Shown here: positions 20,403-29,074 of the stretch, piece after piece | Layout: the number at the start of each line of letters is the position of its first letter | How positions within the stretch are numbered: position 1 is the first letter of the stretch | Origin: Variovorax paradoxus | Lineage (GTDB): Bacteria > Pseudomonadota > Gammaproteobacteria > Burkholderiales > Burkholderiaceae_C | Assembly: GCA_016806145.1 (NCBI GenBank) | Contig: CP063166.1 | Location: forward strand, 1,922,001-1,986,000 | Direction of reading: 5' to 3' | DNA length: 64,000 nucleotides | The notes under the pieces: generated by a model | What the model saw: the letters and a program-made list of their open reading frames with translations, nothing else | Databases searched by the model: none | Told to the model about the DNA's origin: nothing | Position numbers and translations under genes: made by a program

Positions 20403-21956
20403 GTGTCGCTGCTCAAATCCGCCTCCACCGTCTCCCTGCTGACCCTCGCCTCGCGCATCACCGGCCTCGTGCGCGACGTGCTGTTCGCCTCGGTGTTCGG
20501 CGTCAGCGCGCTGACCGACGCCTTCAATGTCGCCTTCCGCATTCCGAACCTGTTCCGTCGGGTGTTCGGCGAGGGCGCGTTCAGCCAGGCCTTCGTGCCG
20601 GTGCTGGCGGCCACCCGCACCGAGCGCGGCGATGCCGGCGCCAAGGAACTGGTCGACCATGTCGCCACGCTGCTGACCTGGATGCTGGTGGTGGTGTGCG
20701 TGGCCGGCGTGGTCGGCGCGCCGTGGCTGGTCTGGGCCATGGCCAGCGGCCTCGCGGGCTTCGATGCCGCGGTGGTCATGACGCGCTGGATGTTCCCCTA
20801 CATCGGCTTCATGTCGCTGGTGGCGCTGGCCGGCGGCATCCTCAACACCTGGCGCAAGTTCGCGGTGCCGGCGGCCTCGCCGGTGCTGCTCAACATCGCG
20901 CTGATCCTGTCGATCCTGTTCGGCGCGCCGCTGTTCCGGCGCTGGGGCATCGAGCCGATCTATGCCCAGTGCGTGGGCGTGATGGTGGGCGGCGTGCTGC
21001 AGCTGGCGCTGCAACTGCCCGCGCTGCGCAAGCTGGGGCTGCTGCCGCGCATCGGCGCGAGCTTCAAGGCGTTGCGCACGGCGTGGTCGGATCCCGATAC
21101 GCGCAAGATCGCGCGCCTCATGCTGCCCGCGCTGCTCGGGGTGAGCGTGGCGCAGATCTCGCTGCTGATCAACACGCAGATCGCCTCGCACCTGGCCACC
21201 GGCAGCGTGACCTGGGTCACCAATGCCGACCGGCTGATGGAATTCCCGACCGCCATGCTGGGCGTGGCGCTGGGCGTGGTGCTGATGCCGCAGCTGGCCG
21301 GCGCGCGCGCGGCCAAGGACGACGCGCGCTATTCGTCGCTGCTCGACTGGGGCCTGCGCCTGGTGCTGCTGCTCGCGGCGCCGTGCGCGGTGGCGCTGCT
21401 GCTGTTCTCGCAGCCGCTGGTGGCGGTGCTGTTCCACAACGGCGCCTACGGCGGCGAGGACGTGCGCCGCACCACCGTCGCGCTGATGGGCTACGGCGTC
21501 GGCCTGGTCGGCATCGTGGCCATCAAGGTGCTCGCGCCCGGCTACTACGCCAAGCACGACACGCGCACGCCGATGCTGATCGCGGTCGGCGTGCTGATCC
21601 TGACCCAGGTGCTCAACCTGTTCCTGGTGCCGGTGCTGCAGCATGCGGCGCTGACCCTGACCATCGGCATCGGCGCGCTGGTCAACGCGAGCTGGCTGCT
21701 GGTCGGCCTGATCTGCCGCGGCAGCTACAAGCCCGAGCCCGGCTGGGGCCGCTTCGCGCTGCAGGTGCTCGCGGGCTCGCTGGTGCTGGCCGCGCTGCTG
21801 GCCTGGGCCTCGGGGCATTTCGACTGGATCGGCCTGCGCGAGCAGCGCTTCTGGCGCATCGGCCTGCTGGCGATGCTGGTGAGCGGTGCCGCGCTGCTCT
21901 ATTTCGCGGTGCTGGCCGCCGCCGGCGTGCGGCTGCGCAGCTTCATGCGCCGCTGA
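20403..21956 (+). CDS. murJ: MurJ lipid II flippase
   Basis: Inner-membrane flippase moving lipid-linked peptidoglycan precursor to the periplasmic face. The 517-residue protein is almost wholly hydrophobic with about 14 helices. It has the MurJ/MVF signature near the N-terminus, ASRITGLVRDVLFASVFG and RIPNLFRRVFGEGAFSQAFVPV, including the charged residues of the central cavity. The GTG start at 20403 places the protein start (MSLLKSASTVSLLTLASRI) exactly where family members begin. Divergent from rpsT. Confidence 0.96.
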   Translation: MSLLKSASTVSLLTLASRITGLVRDVLFASVFGVSALTDAFNVAFRIPNLFRRVFGEGAFSQAFVPVLAATRTERGDAGAKELVDHVATLLTWMLVVVCVAGVVGAPWLVWAMASGLAGFDAAVVMTRWMFPYIGFMSLVALAGGILNTWRKFAVPAASPVLLNIALILSILFGAPLFRRWGIEPIYAQCVGVMVGGVLQLALQLPALRKLGLLPRIGASFKALRTAWSDPDTRKIARLMLPALLGVSVAQISLLINTQIASHLATGSVTWVTNADRLMEFPTAMLGVALGVVLMPQLAGARAAKDDARYSSLLDWGLRLVLLLAAPCAVALLLFSQPLVAVLFHNGAYGGEDVRRTTVALMGYGVGLVGIVAIKVLAPGYYAKHDTRTPMLIAVGVLILTQVLNLFLVPVLQHAALTLTIGIGALVNASWLLVGLICRGSYKPEPGWGRFALQVLAGSLVLAALLAWASGHFDWIGLREQRFWRIGLLAMLVSGAALLYFAVLAAAGVRLRSFMRR

Positions 21957-22044
21957 GCCCCCGACGATCGGCAGCGCGGACCGCCTTGGCAATCCGCATG
22001 TCCCCCGCCTTGACGCTCCCGGCCCCGCTCCTCTACAAAGCCAC

Positions 22045-22899
22045 ATGACGACGTTCAGCTTCCAGGTCCCCACCGCACTCGAGTATTTCGAGTCGCTCGT
22101 GCAGAGCGACGAGCAGTTCCCGCTGCTCGAGGCCGCCGCCAGCATCGCGCAGGACGAATACCCCGACCTAGACGTCCAGCAGGTGCTCGGCGACGTCGAC
22201 CAGCTGCTGGCCCGCCTCAAGCGCCGCCTGCCGGCCGACGCCGCGCCGCTCGCGCGGCTGCGCGCGCTCAACCAGTTCTTCTTCAACGACCTGAACTTCG
22301 GCGGCAACGTCAACGACTACTACGACCCCGACAACAGCTACCTCAACGCGGTGCTGCGCACGCGCCGCGGCATCCCGATCTCGCTCGCGGTGCTGTGGAT
22401 GGAGCTGGCGCAGGGCCTGGGGCTGCAGGCGCGCGGCATCGGTTTCCCGGGGCACTTCATGCTCAAGGTGACGCTGCCCAAGGGGCAGGTGGTGATCGAC
22501 CCCTTCACCGGCAAGTCGCTCTCGCGCGAGGAGCTCAGCGAGCGGCTCGAGCCCTACAAGCGCGGCAACGGCCTGGTCGGCGAATTCGACGTGCCGCTGG
22601 GCCTGTACCTGCAGCCCGCGAGCTCGCGCGAGATCATCGGCCGCATGCTGCGCAACCTGAAGGAAGTGCACCGCGCGCAGGAGGACTGGCAGCGCCTGAT
22701 CTGCGTGCTCGACCGCATCATCGCGCTGCTGCCCGAGGCCTGGGGCGAGTACCGCGACCGCGGCATCGCCCATGCCGAGCAGGGCAGCACGGCCGCCGCG
22801 GTGCGCGACCTCGAGGCCTACCTGGCGCACGCCGAGGACGCGCTCGACATCGACGCCATCGCGGAGCGCGTGGCCGCGCTGCGGCGCGCGGCCAGCTGA
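22045..22899 (+). CDS. SirB1 family protein (transglutaminase-like + TPR)
   Basis: 284-residue protein with the SirB1/transglutaminase-like core (LRALNQFFFNDLNFGGNVNDYYDPDNSYLNAVLRTRRGIPISLAVLWMELA and GIGFPGHFMLKV) followed by C-terminal TPR-like helices (EDWQRLICVLDRIIALLPEAWGEYRDRGIAHAEQG). Family role is unsettled. The start at MTTFSFQVPTALEYFESL fits the family; upstream residues in frame derive from the murJ end. Its stop overlaps the next ATG by one base (TGATG). Confidence 0.88.
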   Translation: MTTFSFQVPTALEYFESLVQSDEQFPLLEAAASIAQDEYPDLDVQQVLGDVDQLLARLKRRLPADAAPLARLRALNQFFFNDLNFGGNVNDYYDPDNSYLNAVLRTRRGIPISLAVLWMELAQGLGLQARGIGFPGHFMLKVTLPKGQVVIDPFTGKSLSREELSERLEPYKRGNGLVGEFDVPLGLYLQPASSREIIGRMLRNLKEVHRAQEDWQRLICVLDRIIALLPEAWGEYRDRGIAHAEQGSTAAAVRDLEAYLAHAEDALDIDAIAERVAALRRAAS

Positions 22900-23324
22900 T
22901 GGCCACCCGGGCGGGCCCCACCGGCGCGCCCGCCCTCGGCGCCGTGCACGGCTTCCATGGCATGGAGCCGGTGCTGCCGGTGGCCGACGTCGGCCGCGCC
23001 GCGCGCTGGTTCTGCGAGGTGCTGGGCTTCGAGCTCGACTTCATCGCGGGCGAGCCGCCGAGCTACGGCCGCGTCAAGCAGCTGCCGGCCGGCGCCGGCC
23101 AGCCGATCTACCTGCGCCTGTGGCAGACCGGCACGCGCGAGCCGCGTCCGTGGCGCGGCGAGTTCGTGATCCAGGTCGGCCACGACATCGACGGCCTGCA
23201 TGCCGCCTACCTCAAGCGCGGCGTCACGGTCATCGAGGCACCGGTGTCGCAGCCCTGGGGCACGCGCGAGTTCGCGATCCGCGAGCCCGACGGGCATGTG
23301 CTGCGCTTCTGCGGCCGCCCGTAG
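22899..23324 (+). CDS. VOC superfamily protein (glyoxalase/bleomycin-resistance-like)
   Basis: 141-residue single-repeat VOC protein: MEPVLPVADVGRAARWFCEVLGFELDF, then a GEFVIQVGHDIDGLHAAYLKRGVTVI strand-helix and the C-terminal TREFAIREPDGHVLRFCGR. The His/Glu metal-ligand pattern of glyoxalases is not clearly complete, so it may be a binding protein and not an enzyme. Coupled to the SirB1 gene by a one-base stop/start overlap. A later start at 22962 (MEPVL) would give the minimal domain. Confidence 0.8.
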   Translation: MATRAGPTGAPALGAVHGFHGMEPVLPVADVGRAARWFCEVLGFELDFIAGEPPSYGRVKQLPAGAGQPIYLRLWQTGTREPRPWRGEFVIQVGHDIDGLHAAYLKRGVTVIEAPVSQPWGTREFAIREPDGHVLRFCGRP

Positions 23325-23377
23325 CGGCCGCCTCGCCGGAGTTGAAACGCTTTTTTACAACTGGACCGGCCGATTCC

Positions 23378-23404
23378 TGTCGATCCGGCCGGCCGTTGCT
23401 CGAC
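23378..23404 (+). promoter_or_regulatory. Candidate ECF42-type promoter of the DGPF/sigma operon
   Basis: TGTCGA (23378-23383) is followed after exactly 17 bases by CGAC (23401-23404), about 75 bases before the first DGPF gene. TGTCGA at -35 with a CGA-type -10 is the promoter motif reported for ECF42 sigma factors, and an ECF42-like gene closes this operon, so autoregulation is likely. In GC-rich DNA such hexamers are not rare, so the spacing and position carry the argument. Confidence 0.55.
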
Positions 23405-23480
23405 GTGTCAACAGGAGCAGGCAGATTCGAGACTTCGACGCCGTTCCCGATTTACTTCCAACCCCTCTAGGAGCAACGAC

Positions 23481-23912
23481 ATGCGATTCATGATTCTGGT
23501 CAAGGCCAATGCGGATTCCGAAGCCGGCGTGATGCCCAGCACCGAGATCCTCACCGCGATGGGCAAGTACAACGAGGAACTGGTGAAGGCCGGCGTGCTG
23601 CTGGCCGGCGAGGGCCTGCATCCCAGCTCGAAGGGCGTGCGCGTGCGCTGCGAGGGCCCGACCAAGCGCACCGTCATCGATGGTCCGTTCGCCGAAACCA
23701 AGGAGCTGCTGGCCGGCTTCTGGCTGTTCCAGGTCAAGTCGAAGGAGGAGGCCATCGAGTGGATCAAGCGCAGCCCGTTCCAGGAGGGCGAGATCGAGAT
23801 CCGCCAAGTGTTCGAGGCCGCCGACTTCGGCGATTCGATGACGCCCGAGCTGCTCGCGCAGGAAGACCGCCTGCGCGCCGAGACCGAGGCCCGCACCCAG
23901 GGCGGCCATTGA
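23481..23912 (+). CDS. YciI/DGPF-domain protein 1
   Basis: 143-residue cytoplasmic protein of the YCII-related (DGPF) family: MRFMILVKANADSEAG at the start, then MGKYNEELVKAGVLLAGEGLHPS and VIDGPFAETKELLAGFWLFQV, which contains the family DGPF motif. AGGAG 9 bases upstream defines the ATG. DGPF proteins are habitually encoded beside ECF42 sigma factors, as here; their activity is unknown. Confidence 0.9.
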   Translation: MRFMILVKANADSEAGVMPSTEILTAMGKYNEELVKAGVLLAGEGLHPSSKGVRVRCEGPTKRTVIDGPFAETKELLAGFWLFQVKSKEEAIEWIKRSPFQEGEIEIRQVFEAADFGDSMTPELLAQEDRLRAETEARTQGGH

Positions 23913-23943
23913 GCGCCGCGCGCGAACCGCCAGGAGAACCGCC

Positions 23944-24372
23944 ATGCGATTCATGCTGCTGATGATCCCCCACGGCTACGAGAACGCCGCGCCCGGCACC
24001 ATCCCCGACGACGTCGACGCGGTGTCGGCCATGATGGCCTACAACGCATCGATGCAGGAGGCCGGCATCCTGATCAGTTGCGACGGCCTGCACCCGCCCT
24101 CGATGGGCGCGCGCGTGAGCTTCCCGGGCCGCAAGCCCACGGTGGTCGATGGCCCCTTCGCCGAGGCCAAGGAAGTGCTCGGCGGCTTCTGGATCATCGA
24201 CGTGCCTTCGCGCGCCGCCGCCATCGAATGGGCCACGCGCTGCCCGGGCGGCGAGAACGAGGTCATCGAGGTGCGCCAGATCCAGGAGGTCGAGGACTAT
24301 CCGGCCGAGGTGCAGGCGCTGACCGCCGAGGCCTTCCCCTCGATGCAGACCCTCAAGAAGCCCGCCCACTGA
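23944..24372 (+). CDS. YciI/DGPF-domain protein 2
   Basis: 142-residue paralogue of the preceding gene, about 31 bases downstream: MRFMLLMIPHGYENAA, AYNASMQEAGILISCDGLHPPSMGAR, VVDGPFAEAKEVLGGFWIIDV. It has its own AGGAG ribosome-binding site. Its stop is 4 bases before the sigma-factor GTG, so the three genes form a tight operon. Confidence 0.9.
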   Translation: MRFMLLMIPHGYENAAPGTIPDDVDAVSAMMAYNASMQEAGILISCDGLHPPSMGARVSFPGRKPTVVDGPFAEAKEVLGGFWIIDVPSRAAAIEWATRCPGGENEVIEVRQIQEVEDYPAEVQALTAEAFPSMQTLKKPAH

Positions 24373-24376
24373 GCCG

Positions 24377-25663
24377 GTGACCCACGACCCGCGCACCGCC
24401 GCGATCCACCGCACCGTCGAGGCGGTGTGGCGCATGGAGTCGGCCAAGATCATCGCCACCGTCGCGCGCATGGTGCGCGACGTGGGCCTGGCCGAGGAAC
24501 TGGCCCAGGATGCGCTGGTCTCGGCGCTCGAGCAGTGGAGCGAATCGGGCGTGCCCGACAACCCCGCGGCCTGGCTCACCGCCGTGGCCAAGCGCCGCGC
24601 GCTCGACCGCCTGCGTCACCTGCAGCTGGCCGAGCACAAGGCCGGCGAGATCGGCCGCGAGCTCGATGCGCGGCACGAGATCGCGCAGGCCGACTTCGCC
24701 GAGGCGGTCGACACCGCGCTCGACGACGACATCGGCGACGACCTGCTGCGGCTGGTCTTCACCGCCTGCCACCCGGTGCTGTCGACCGAGGCGCGCGTGG
24801 CGCTCACGCTGCGCCTGCTCGGCGGCCTCGCCACCGACGAGATCGCGCGCGCCTTCCTGGTCACCGAGCCCACCGTCGCGCAGCGCATCGTGCGCGCCAA
24901 GCGCACCCTGGCCGAGGCGCGCGTGCCCTTCGAGGTGCCGCGTCGCGCCGAGTTCGAATCGCGGCTGGCCTCGGTGCTCGAGGTGCTCTACCTGATCTTC
25001 AACGAGGGCTATGCCGCCACCGCGGGCGACGACTGGATGCGCCCCGCGCTGTGCGAGGAGGCGCTGCGCCTGGGCCGCATCGTGGCCGAGCTGATGCCCG
25101 CGGCGTCGGAGGTGCACGGGCTGGTCGCGCTGATGGAGATCCAGGCCTCGCGCACCGCCGCGCGCGTCGGGCCTTCGGGCGAGCCGGTGCTGCTGCTCGA
25201 GCAGAACCGCGCGCGCTGGGACCACGTGCTGATCCGCCGCGGCCTGGCCGCGCTGGCACGCGCCGAGGCGCTCGGCGGCGCGCTCGGCCCCTATGCGCTG
25301 CAGGCCGCCATCGCCGCCTGCCATGCGCGGGCGCGCACGGCCGAGCAGACCGACTGGGGCCGCATCGCCGCGCTCTACGACGCGCTGGCCCAGCTCGCGC
25401 CGTCGCCCATCGTCGAGCTCAACCGCGCGGTCGCGCTGTCGATGGCCTTCGGCCCGGCCGCGGGGCTCGAGGTGGCCGATGCGCTGCTGGCCGAGCCCGC
25501 GCTGCAGGGCTATCACCTGCTGCCGACGGTGCGTGGCGACCTGCTGTTCAAGCTGGGCCGGCTCGACGAGGCGCGGCGCGAGTTCGAGCGCGCGGCCGGC
25601 CTGACGCGCAACGGCCGCGAGAAGGCGCTGCTGGCCGCGCGCGCACGCGCCTGCCTCGGCTGA
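24377..25663 (+). CDS. ECF42-type RNA polymerase sigma factor with C-terminal extension
   Basis: 428-residue sigma factor. Region 2 is EAVWRMESAKIIATVARMVRDVGLAEELAQDALVSALEQW and region 4 is LRLLGGLATDEIARAFLVTEPTVAQRIVRAKRTL. It is followed by the long (about 220-residue) helical, TPR-like extension (LIFNEGYAATAGDDWMRPALCEEALRLGRI...LNRAVALSMAFG) that defines the ECF42 group and is needed for its activity. There is no anti-sigma gene; signalling is thought to involve the extension and the linked DGPF proteins. GTG start, 4 bases after the second DGPF gene. Confidence 0.9.
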   Translation: MTHDPRTAAIHRTVEAVWRMESAKIIATVARMVRDVGLAEELAQDALVSALEQWSESGVPDNPAAWLTAVAKRRALDRLRHLQLAEHKAGEIGRELDARHEIAQADFAEAVDTALDDDIGDDLLRLVFTACHPVLSTEARVALTLRLLGGLATDEIARAFLVTEPTVAQRIVRAKRTLAEARVPFEVPRRAEFESRLASVLEVLYLIFNEGYAATAGDDWMRPALCEEALRLGRIVAELMPAASEVHGLVALMEIQASRTAARVGPSGEPVLLLEQNRARWDHVLIRRGLAALARAEALGGALGPYALQAAIAACHARARTAEQTDWGRIAALYDALAQLAPSPIVELNRAVALSMAFGPAAGLEVADALLAEPALQGYHLLPTVRGDLLFKLGRLDEARREFERAAGLTRNGREKALLAARARACLG

Positions 25664-25664
25664 C

Positions 25665-26675
25665 TCAGCCGCGCGCCAGCCCGGCCGCGTCCGACGGCGA
25701 ACCCGGCAGCCCGAACTGGTGCCAGGCGCGGCGCAACTGGGTGTCGGAACCGAAGCCCGACAGCTCGGCCGCCCGCGTCACGCTGGCGCCCGAGGCCAGC
25801 GCCAGTTGCGCGGCCGCCAGCCGCAGCCGGCGCAGGTAGGCCAGCGGCGCCACGCCCGCGTGCTCGACGAACAGCCGCGTGAGATGCCGCGCCGAGGTGT
25901 GGGCCACCTCGGCCATGCGCGGCACGTTCCAGTCGGCCTGCGGCCGTTCGCTGACCGCGTCCTGCACCCGGTGCAGCGCCGCATGCAGATGGTTGCGGTA
26001 GGCCAGGAAGGGCGACAGCTCGGGGTCGTGCGGGCCGCGCCGCAGCGCCACCACCATGGTCTGCGCGACCTGCGCCGCCAGCGCTTCGCCGCAGGTGTCG
26101 GCGATGCGGTGCAGCACCAGGTCGATGCCGGTGGTGACGCCGGCGCTGCTGTAGACCGGCGGGTCGAGCACGAACACCCGGTTGCCCACCACCTCGCAGC
26201 GCGGCTCCACGGCGCGCAGCTCGTCGAGGTGATGGTGGTGCGTGGTGGCGCGCCGCCCGGCCAGCGCGCCGGCATGCGCGGCCAGCACGCTGCCGGCGCA
26301 GATGGTCAGCAGCTCGAGCCGGCCCGCCTCCAGCCGCAGGCCGCGCAGCCAGTGCAGCAGGTCCTGGGTCTCGGGCGTGTCGATCGGGATCGTGTCGCCG
26401 GGCATGCCGACCAGCACCACCCAGGCGGCGCCGTCGGAGCCATCGGCGACGGGCAGGTCCGGCAGCGGCGCCAGCCCGGTCAGCGCGATGCCGACCGAGC
26501 CGACCGTGTCGGGCCGCGGGCTCGCGAACTCGATCGCGAAGCGCGGCGCCGCCCCGGTGGCGCGCAGCCGCTGGTTGGCGATGCGCAGCGCCTCGGCCGG
26601 CCCAGCCCAGTCGAGCACCAGGCTGCCGGGCAGCAGCACGAAGACGACGCGGATCAGGGTGGGTTGTGCGTCCAT
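25665..26675 (-). CDS. GlxA-family transcriptional regulator (DJ-1/PfpI + AraC HTH)
   Basis: 336-residue regulator with an N-terminal DJ-1/PfpI-like domain (about 8-200; ELLTICAGSVLAAHAGALAGRRATTHHHHLDEL at the position of the family's nucleophile elbow, with Cys retained) and a C-terminal AraC/XylS double HTH (VPRMAEVAHTSARHLTRLFVEHAGVAPLAYLRRLRLAAAQLAL...AAELSGFGSDTQLRRAWHQFG). It overlaps the upstream PfpI-like gene by 22 bases and ends 2 bases from the stop of the convergent sigma factor. Confidence 0.9.
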   Translation of the reverse strand: MDAQPTLIRVVFVLLPGSLVLDWAGPAEALRIANQRLRATGAAPRFAIEFASPRPDTVGSVGIALTGLAPLPDLPVADGSDGAAWVVLVGMPGDTIPIDTPETQDLLHWLRGLRLEAGRLELLTICAGSVLAAHAGALAGRRATTHHHHLDELRAVEPRCEVVGNRVFVLDPPVYSSAGVTTGIDLVLHRIADTCGEALAAQVAQTMVVALRRGPHDPELSPFLAYRNHLHAALHRVQDAVSERPQADWNVPRMAEVAHTSARHLTRLFVEHAGVAPLAYLRRLRLAAAQLALASGASVTRAAELSGFGSDTQLRRAWHQFGLPGSPSDAAGLARG

Positions 26676-27286
26676 GCGTAGTCCATCTGGCGCGCGGTGC
26701 GCTCGGCCAGTTCGCGGCCGGCCAGGCGCTCGACCAGATGCAGGCTCATGTCGATGCCGGCGCTGATGCCGGCCGAGCTCAGGATCCGGCCGCCGTCGAC
26801 CCAGCGCACGCCTTCGCGCACCTCGAGCGCGGGGAAGCGCTCGCGCAGATCGGCCAGGTCCTCCCAGTGCGTGGTGACGGCCTGGTCGGTGACCACGCCG
26901 CTGGCCGCGAGCAGGAAGACGCCGGTGCAGACCGAGGCCACCAGCCGCGCACCCGCGGCCTGCCGTGCGATCCACTGCAGCGTGGCGCCGCTCGCGAGCG
27001 GCGCGTCGACCACGCCGCCGGGCACGAGCAGCAGGTCGGCCTGCGGCGCATCGGCCAGGTCGTGCGCGGCCAGCAGCTGCAGCCCGGCGCGCGCCTGCAC
27101 CGGCCGCGCGGGCGCGCCCTCGGCCACGGCCGCGACCTCGAAGGGCGCCGGTTCGTCCGGCCGCAGCCGCCGGTGCACGCGGCTCGCGGTGGTGAACACC
27201 TCGAACGGGCCCGCGAAGTCCAGGGCCTCGATGCCGTCGAAGGCCAGGATCAGCACGCGCAGCGCGGCGCCCGGTGAAGAACTCAT
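26654..27286 (-). CDS. DJ-1/PfpI family protein (isonitrile hydratase-like)
   Basis: 210-residue single-domain DJ-1/PfpI protein: LRVLILAFDGIEALDFAGPFEVF, ADLLLVPGG and the nucleophile elbow LVASVCTGVFLLAASGVVTDQAVTTHW, which matches the Cys environment of isonitrile hydratases. It sits between a cysteine-hydrolase gene (4-base overlap) and a GlxA-type regulator with the same fold (22-base overlap). Isonitrile hydratase is the nearest named relative; the actual substrate is unknown. Confidence 0.85.
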   Translation of the reverse strand: MSSSPGAALRVLILAFDGIEALDFAGPFEVFTTASRVHRRLRPDEPAPFEVAAVAEGAPARPVQARAGLQLLAAHDLADAPQADLLLVPGGVVDAPLASGATLQWIARQAAGARLVASVCTGVFLLAASGVVTDQAVTTHWEDLADLRERFPALEVREGVRWVDGGRILSSAGISAGIDMSLHLVERLAGRELAERTARQMDYAWTHNPP

Positions 27287-27840
27287 GCCGCGCGCTCCAG
27301 CGCCTGCGCCACGTTGCAGATCGTCGCGAAGCGCCCCGCCAGCACGGTCGCGGTGCGGGCCTTGATGTCGGCGGCCGGGAGCGGCGTGCCGTCGGGCTGC
27401 GTCATGTCGAAGGTCAGCGTGGCGTCGGTCACGTAGTCGACCTCCCAGCCCAGGTCGGAGGCGTGGCGCGTGGTGGTCTCGCAGCACTGCTCGGTGCGGA
27501 TGCCGCTCACGATCAGCCGGCCGATGCCCTGCTGGGTGAGCCAGATGTCGAGCCCGCTGTTGACCAGCGCGCTGTGGCGGTGTTTGGTGAAGGTGCCGGC
27601 GGCCTCGAAGCCGGCCAGGCCCTCGATCGGCCGCACGAAGCCCGATTCGACCGCGAAGGGGTTGGCGGGGGTGCTCGGGCCGTCGACGTGGTAGACGCGC
27701 ACGATCGGCAGGCCGGCCTCGGCCGCGCCGGCGATCAGCGCGTTCTGCGCCGCGAGGTAGGGCGCCGCGAGGCTTTCGTCCCAGTACGGGCGCTGGCGGA
27801 ACGATTCCTGGGCGTCGATCACAATCAGACAGGTCTTCAT
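27283..27840 (-). CDS. Isochorismatase-like cysteine hydrolase
   Basis: 185-residue member of the isochorismatase/nicotinamidase fold: MKTCLIVIDAQESFR (catalytic Asp), FTKHRHSALVNSGLDIWL (catalytic Lys), and IGRLIVSGIRTEQCCETTTRHASDLGW with the catalytic Cys and the preceding cis-peptide region. Substrates in the family range from nicotinamide to isochorismate and ureidoacrylate. First gene of a three-gene overlapping operon with the PfpI and GlxA genes. The 128 bases upstream (27841-27968) hold nothing I recognise beyond a presumed promoter. Confidence 0.86.
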   Translation of the reverse strand: MKTCLIVIDAQESFRQRPYWDESLAAPYLAAQNALIAGAAEAGLPIVRVYHVDGPSTPANPFAVESGFVRPIEGLAGFEAAGTFTKHRHSALVNSGLDIWLTQQGIGRLIVSGIRTEQCCETTTRHASDLGWEVDYVTDATLTFDMTQPDGTPLPAADIKARTATVLAGRFATICNVAQALERAA

Positions 27841-27968
27841 GGCGGATTCCGAGGGGACAAAGTGGATGATGCCCCCGATTCTTCAGCGATCGAGCCGAGC
27901 CGGCCGCTCGGGAGCGGACCAGAATCGATCAGATCAGGACATCGCCCGGCGCGCAGGGCGCCGCCGCC

Positions 27969-29039
27969 TCAGACCAGGCCGCCGGCCTGCAGCTCTTTCT
28001 TGAGGTAGGCGTAGAACAGCGGCGCCGCCACCAGCCCGGCCGGGCCGAACACCGCCTCGGCCACGAACATCACCGCCAGCAGTTCCCACACGCTCATCTG
28101 CGTGCGGCTGCCCACCACCTTGGCGTTGATCACGTACTCGGCCTTGTGGATCAGGATCAGGAAGGCCAGGCAGGCCGCGGCCGTGACCGGCGACACCGAC
28201 AGCGCCACCAGCGTGATCACCGCGTTGCACACCAGGTTGCCCACGATCGGCACCAGCCCGGCGACGAAGGTCAGGGTGATCAGCGCGGGCGTGTAGGGCA
28301 GGTGCGGGCCCCACAGCGGCATCAGCACCAGCAGGAAGATGGCGGTGAGCAGCGTGTTGAAGGCGGCGATCCAGAACTGCGCCGCGACGATCTGGCCGAA
28401 GGCCTGGCCGAACATCGTGATGCGCTGGTGCAGTTCCTCCGACAGCGGCCGGCGCGGTCCGCGCGCATGCGCCACCGCGGCCAGCCCGCCGATGATCAGT
28501 CCCACGTAGGCGAACAGCAGCGCCCCGAGCCAGGCCCGGCCGGTGAGCGCCAGCATGCCGGCCTGGGCGCGCATGTAGTTCGCCACCATGCGCTGGATCT
28601 CGGCCGCGCCCTCGGGCAGGTAGACCGCGATCTCGGGCGGCAGCTTCAGCCGCAGCTCGAGCACCGTGCGCGCCGTGTAGTCGAGAAGTTCGCGGTACTG
28701 GTCGGGCGCGTCGATGATGTATTCCCGCGCCTGCGAGAGCCCCAGCGTGATCAGCGCGATCGGCGCCAGCAGCACCAGCGTGACCGCCACCACGCGCGCG
28801 ATGCCGTCGCCGCGCGCGCGCAGCGGCGCGACGCGAGCGAGGCCGCGCCCGATCAGCCGCGCGAAGAAGCGCGTGGCCAGGAAGCCGATGCAGGCGCACA
28901 GCAGGCCCGGCAGCAGGTGCTGCCACATCACGAGCATCAGGCCCGCGAGCATCAGCAGGTAGCTGGCGATCACCACGTTGCGCGGGGCGCTGCGTGGCGG
29001 CACGGGAGCGATGGGGGCGGTGGGCAGGGGCTTGGTCAT
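27969..29039 (-). CDS. AI-2E family transporter (PerM/TqsA type)
   Basis: 356-residue polytopic membrane protein of the AI-2 exporter superfamily. It has paired N-terminal helices (VVIASYLLMLAGLMLVMWQHLLPGLLCACIGF), a long soluble helical stretch (about 110-180), then further helices with GPHLPYTPALITLTFVAGLVPIVGNLV and the C-terminal LLAVMFVAEAVFGPAGLVAAPLFYAYLKKEL signature. Members may export signalling molecules or act as ion antiporters; this one is not further resolved. It follows purM by 35 bases on the same strand, a common arrangement in this group. Confidence 0.88.
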   Translation of the reverse strand: MTKPLPTAPIAPVPPRSAPRNVVIASYLLMLAGLMLVMWQHLLPGLLCACIGFLATRFFARLIGRGLARVAPLRARGDGIARVVAVTLVLLAPIALITLGLSQAREYIIDAPDQYRELLDYTARTVLELRLKLPPEIAVYLPEGAAEIQRMVANYMRAQAGMLALTGRAWLGALLFAYVGLIIGGLAAVAHARGPRRPLSEELHQRITMFGQAFGQIVAAQFWIAAFNTLLTAIFLLVLMPLWGPHLPYTPALITLTFVAGLVPIVGNLVCNAVITLVALSVSPVTAAACLAFLILIHKAEYVINAKVVGSRTQMSVWELLAVMFVAEAVFGPAGLVAAPLFYAYLKKELQAGGLV

Positions 29040-29074
29040 CCGGGAGGGCGCTCGCGCGTCGAAACCCGGTTCGT

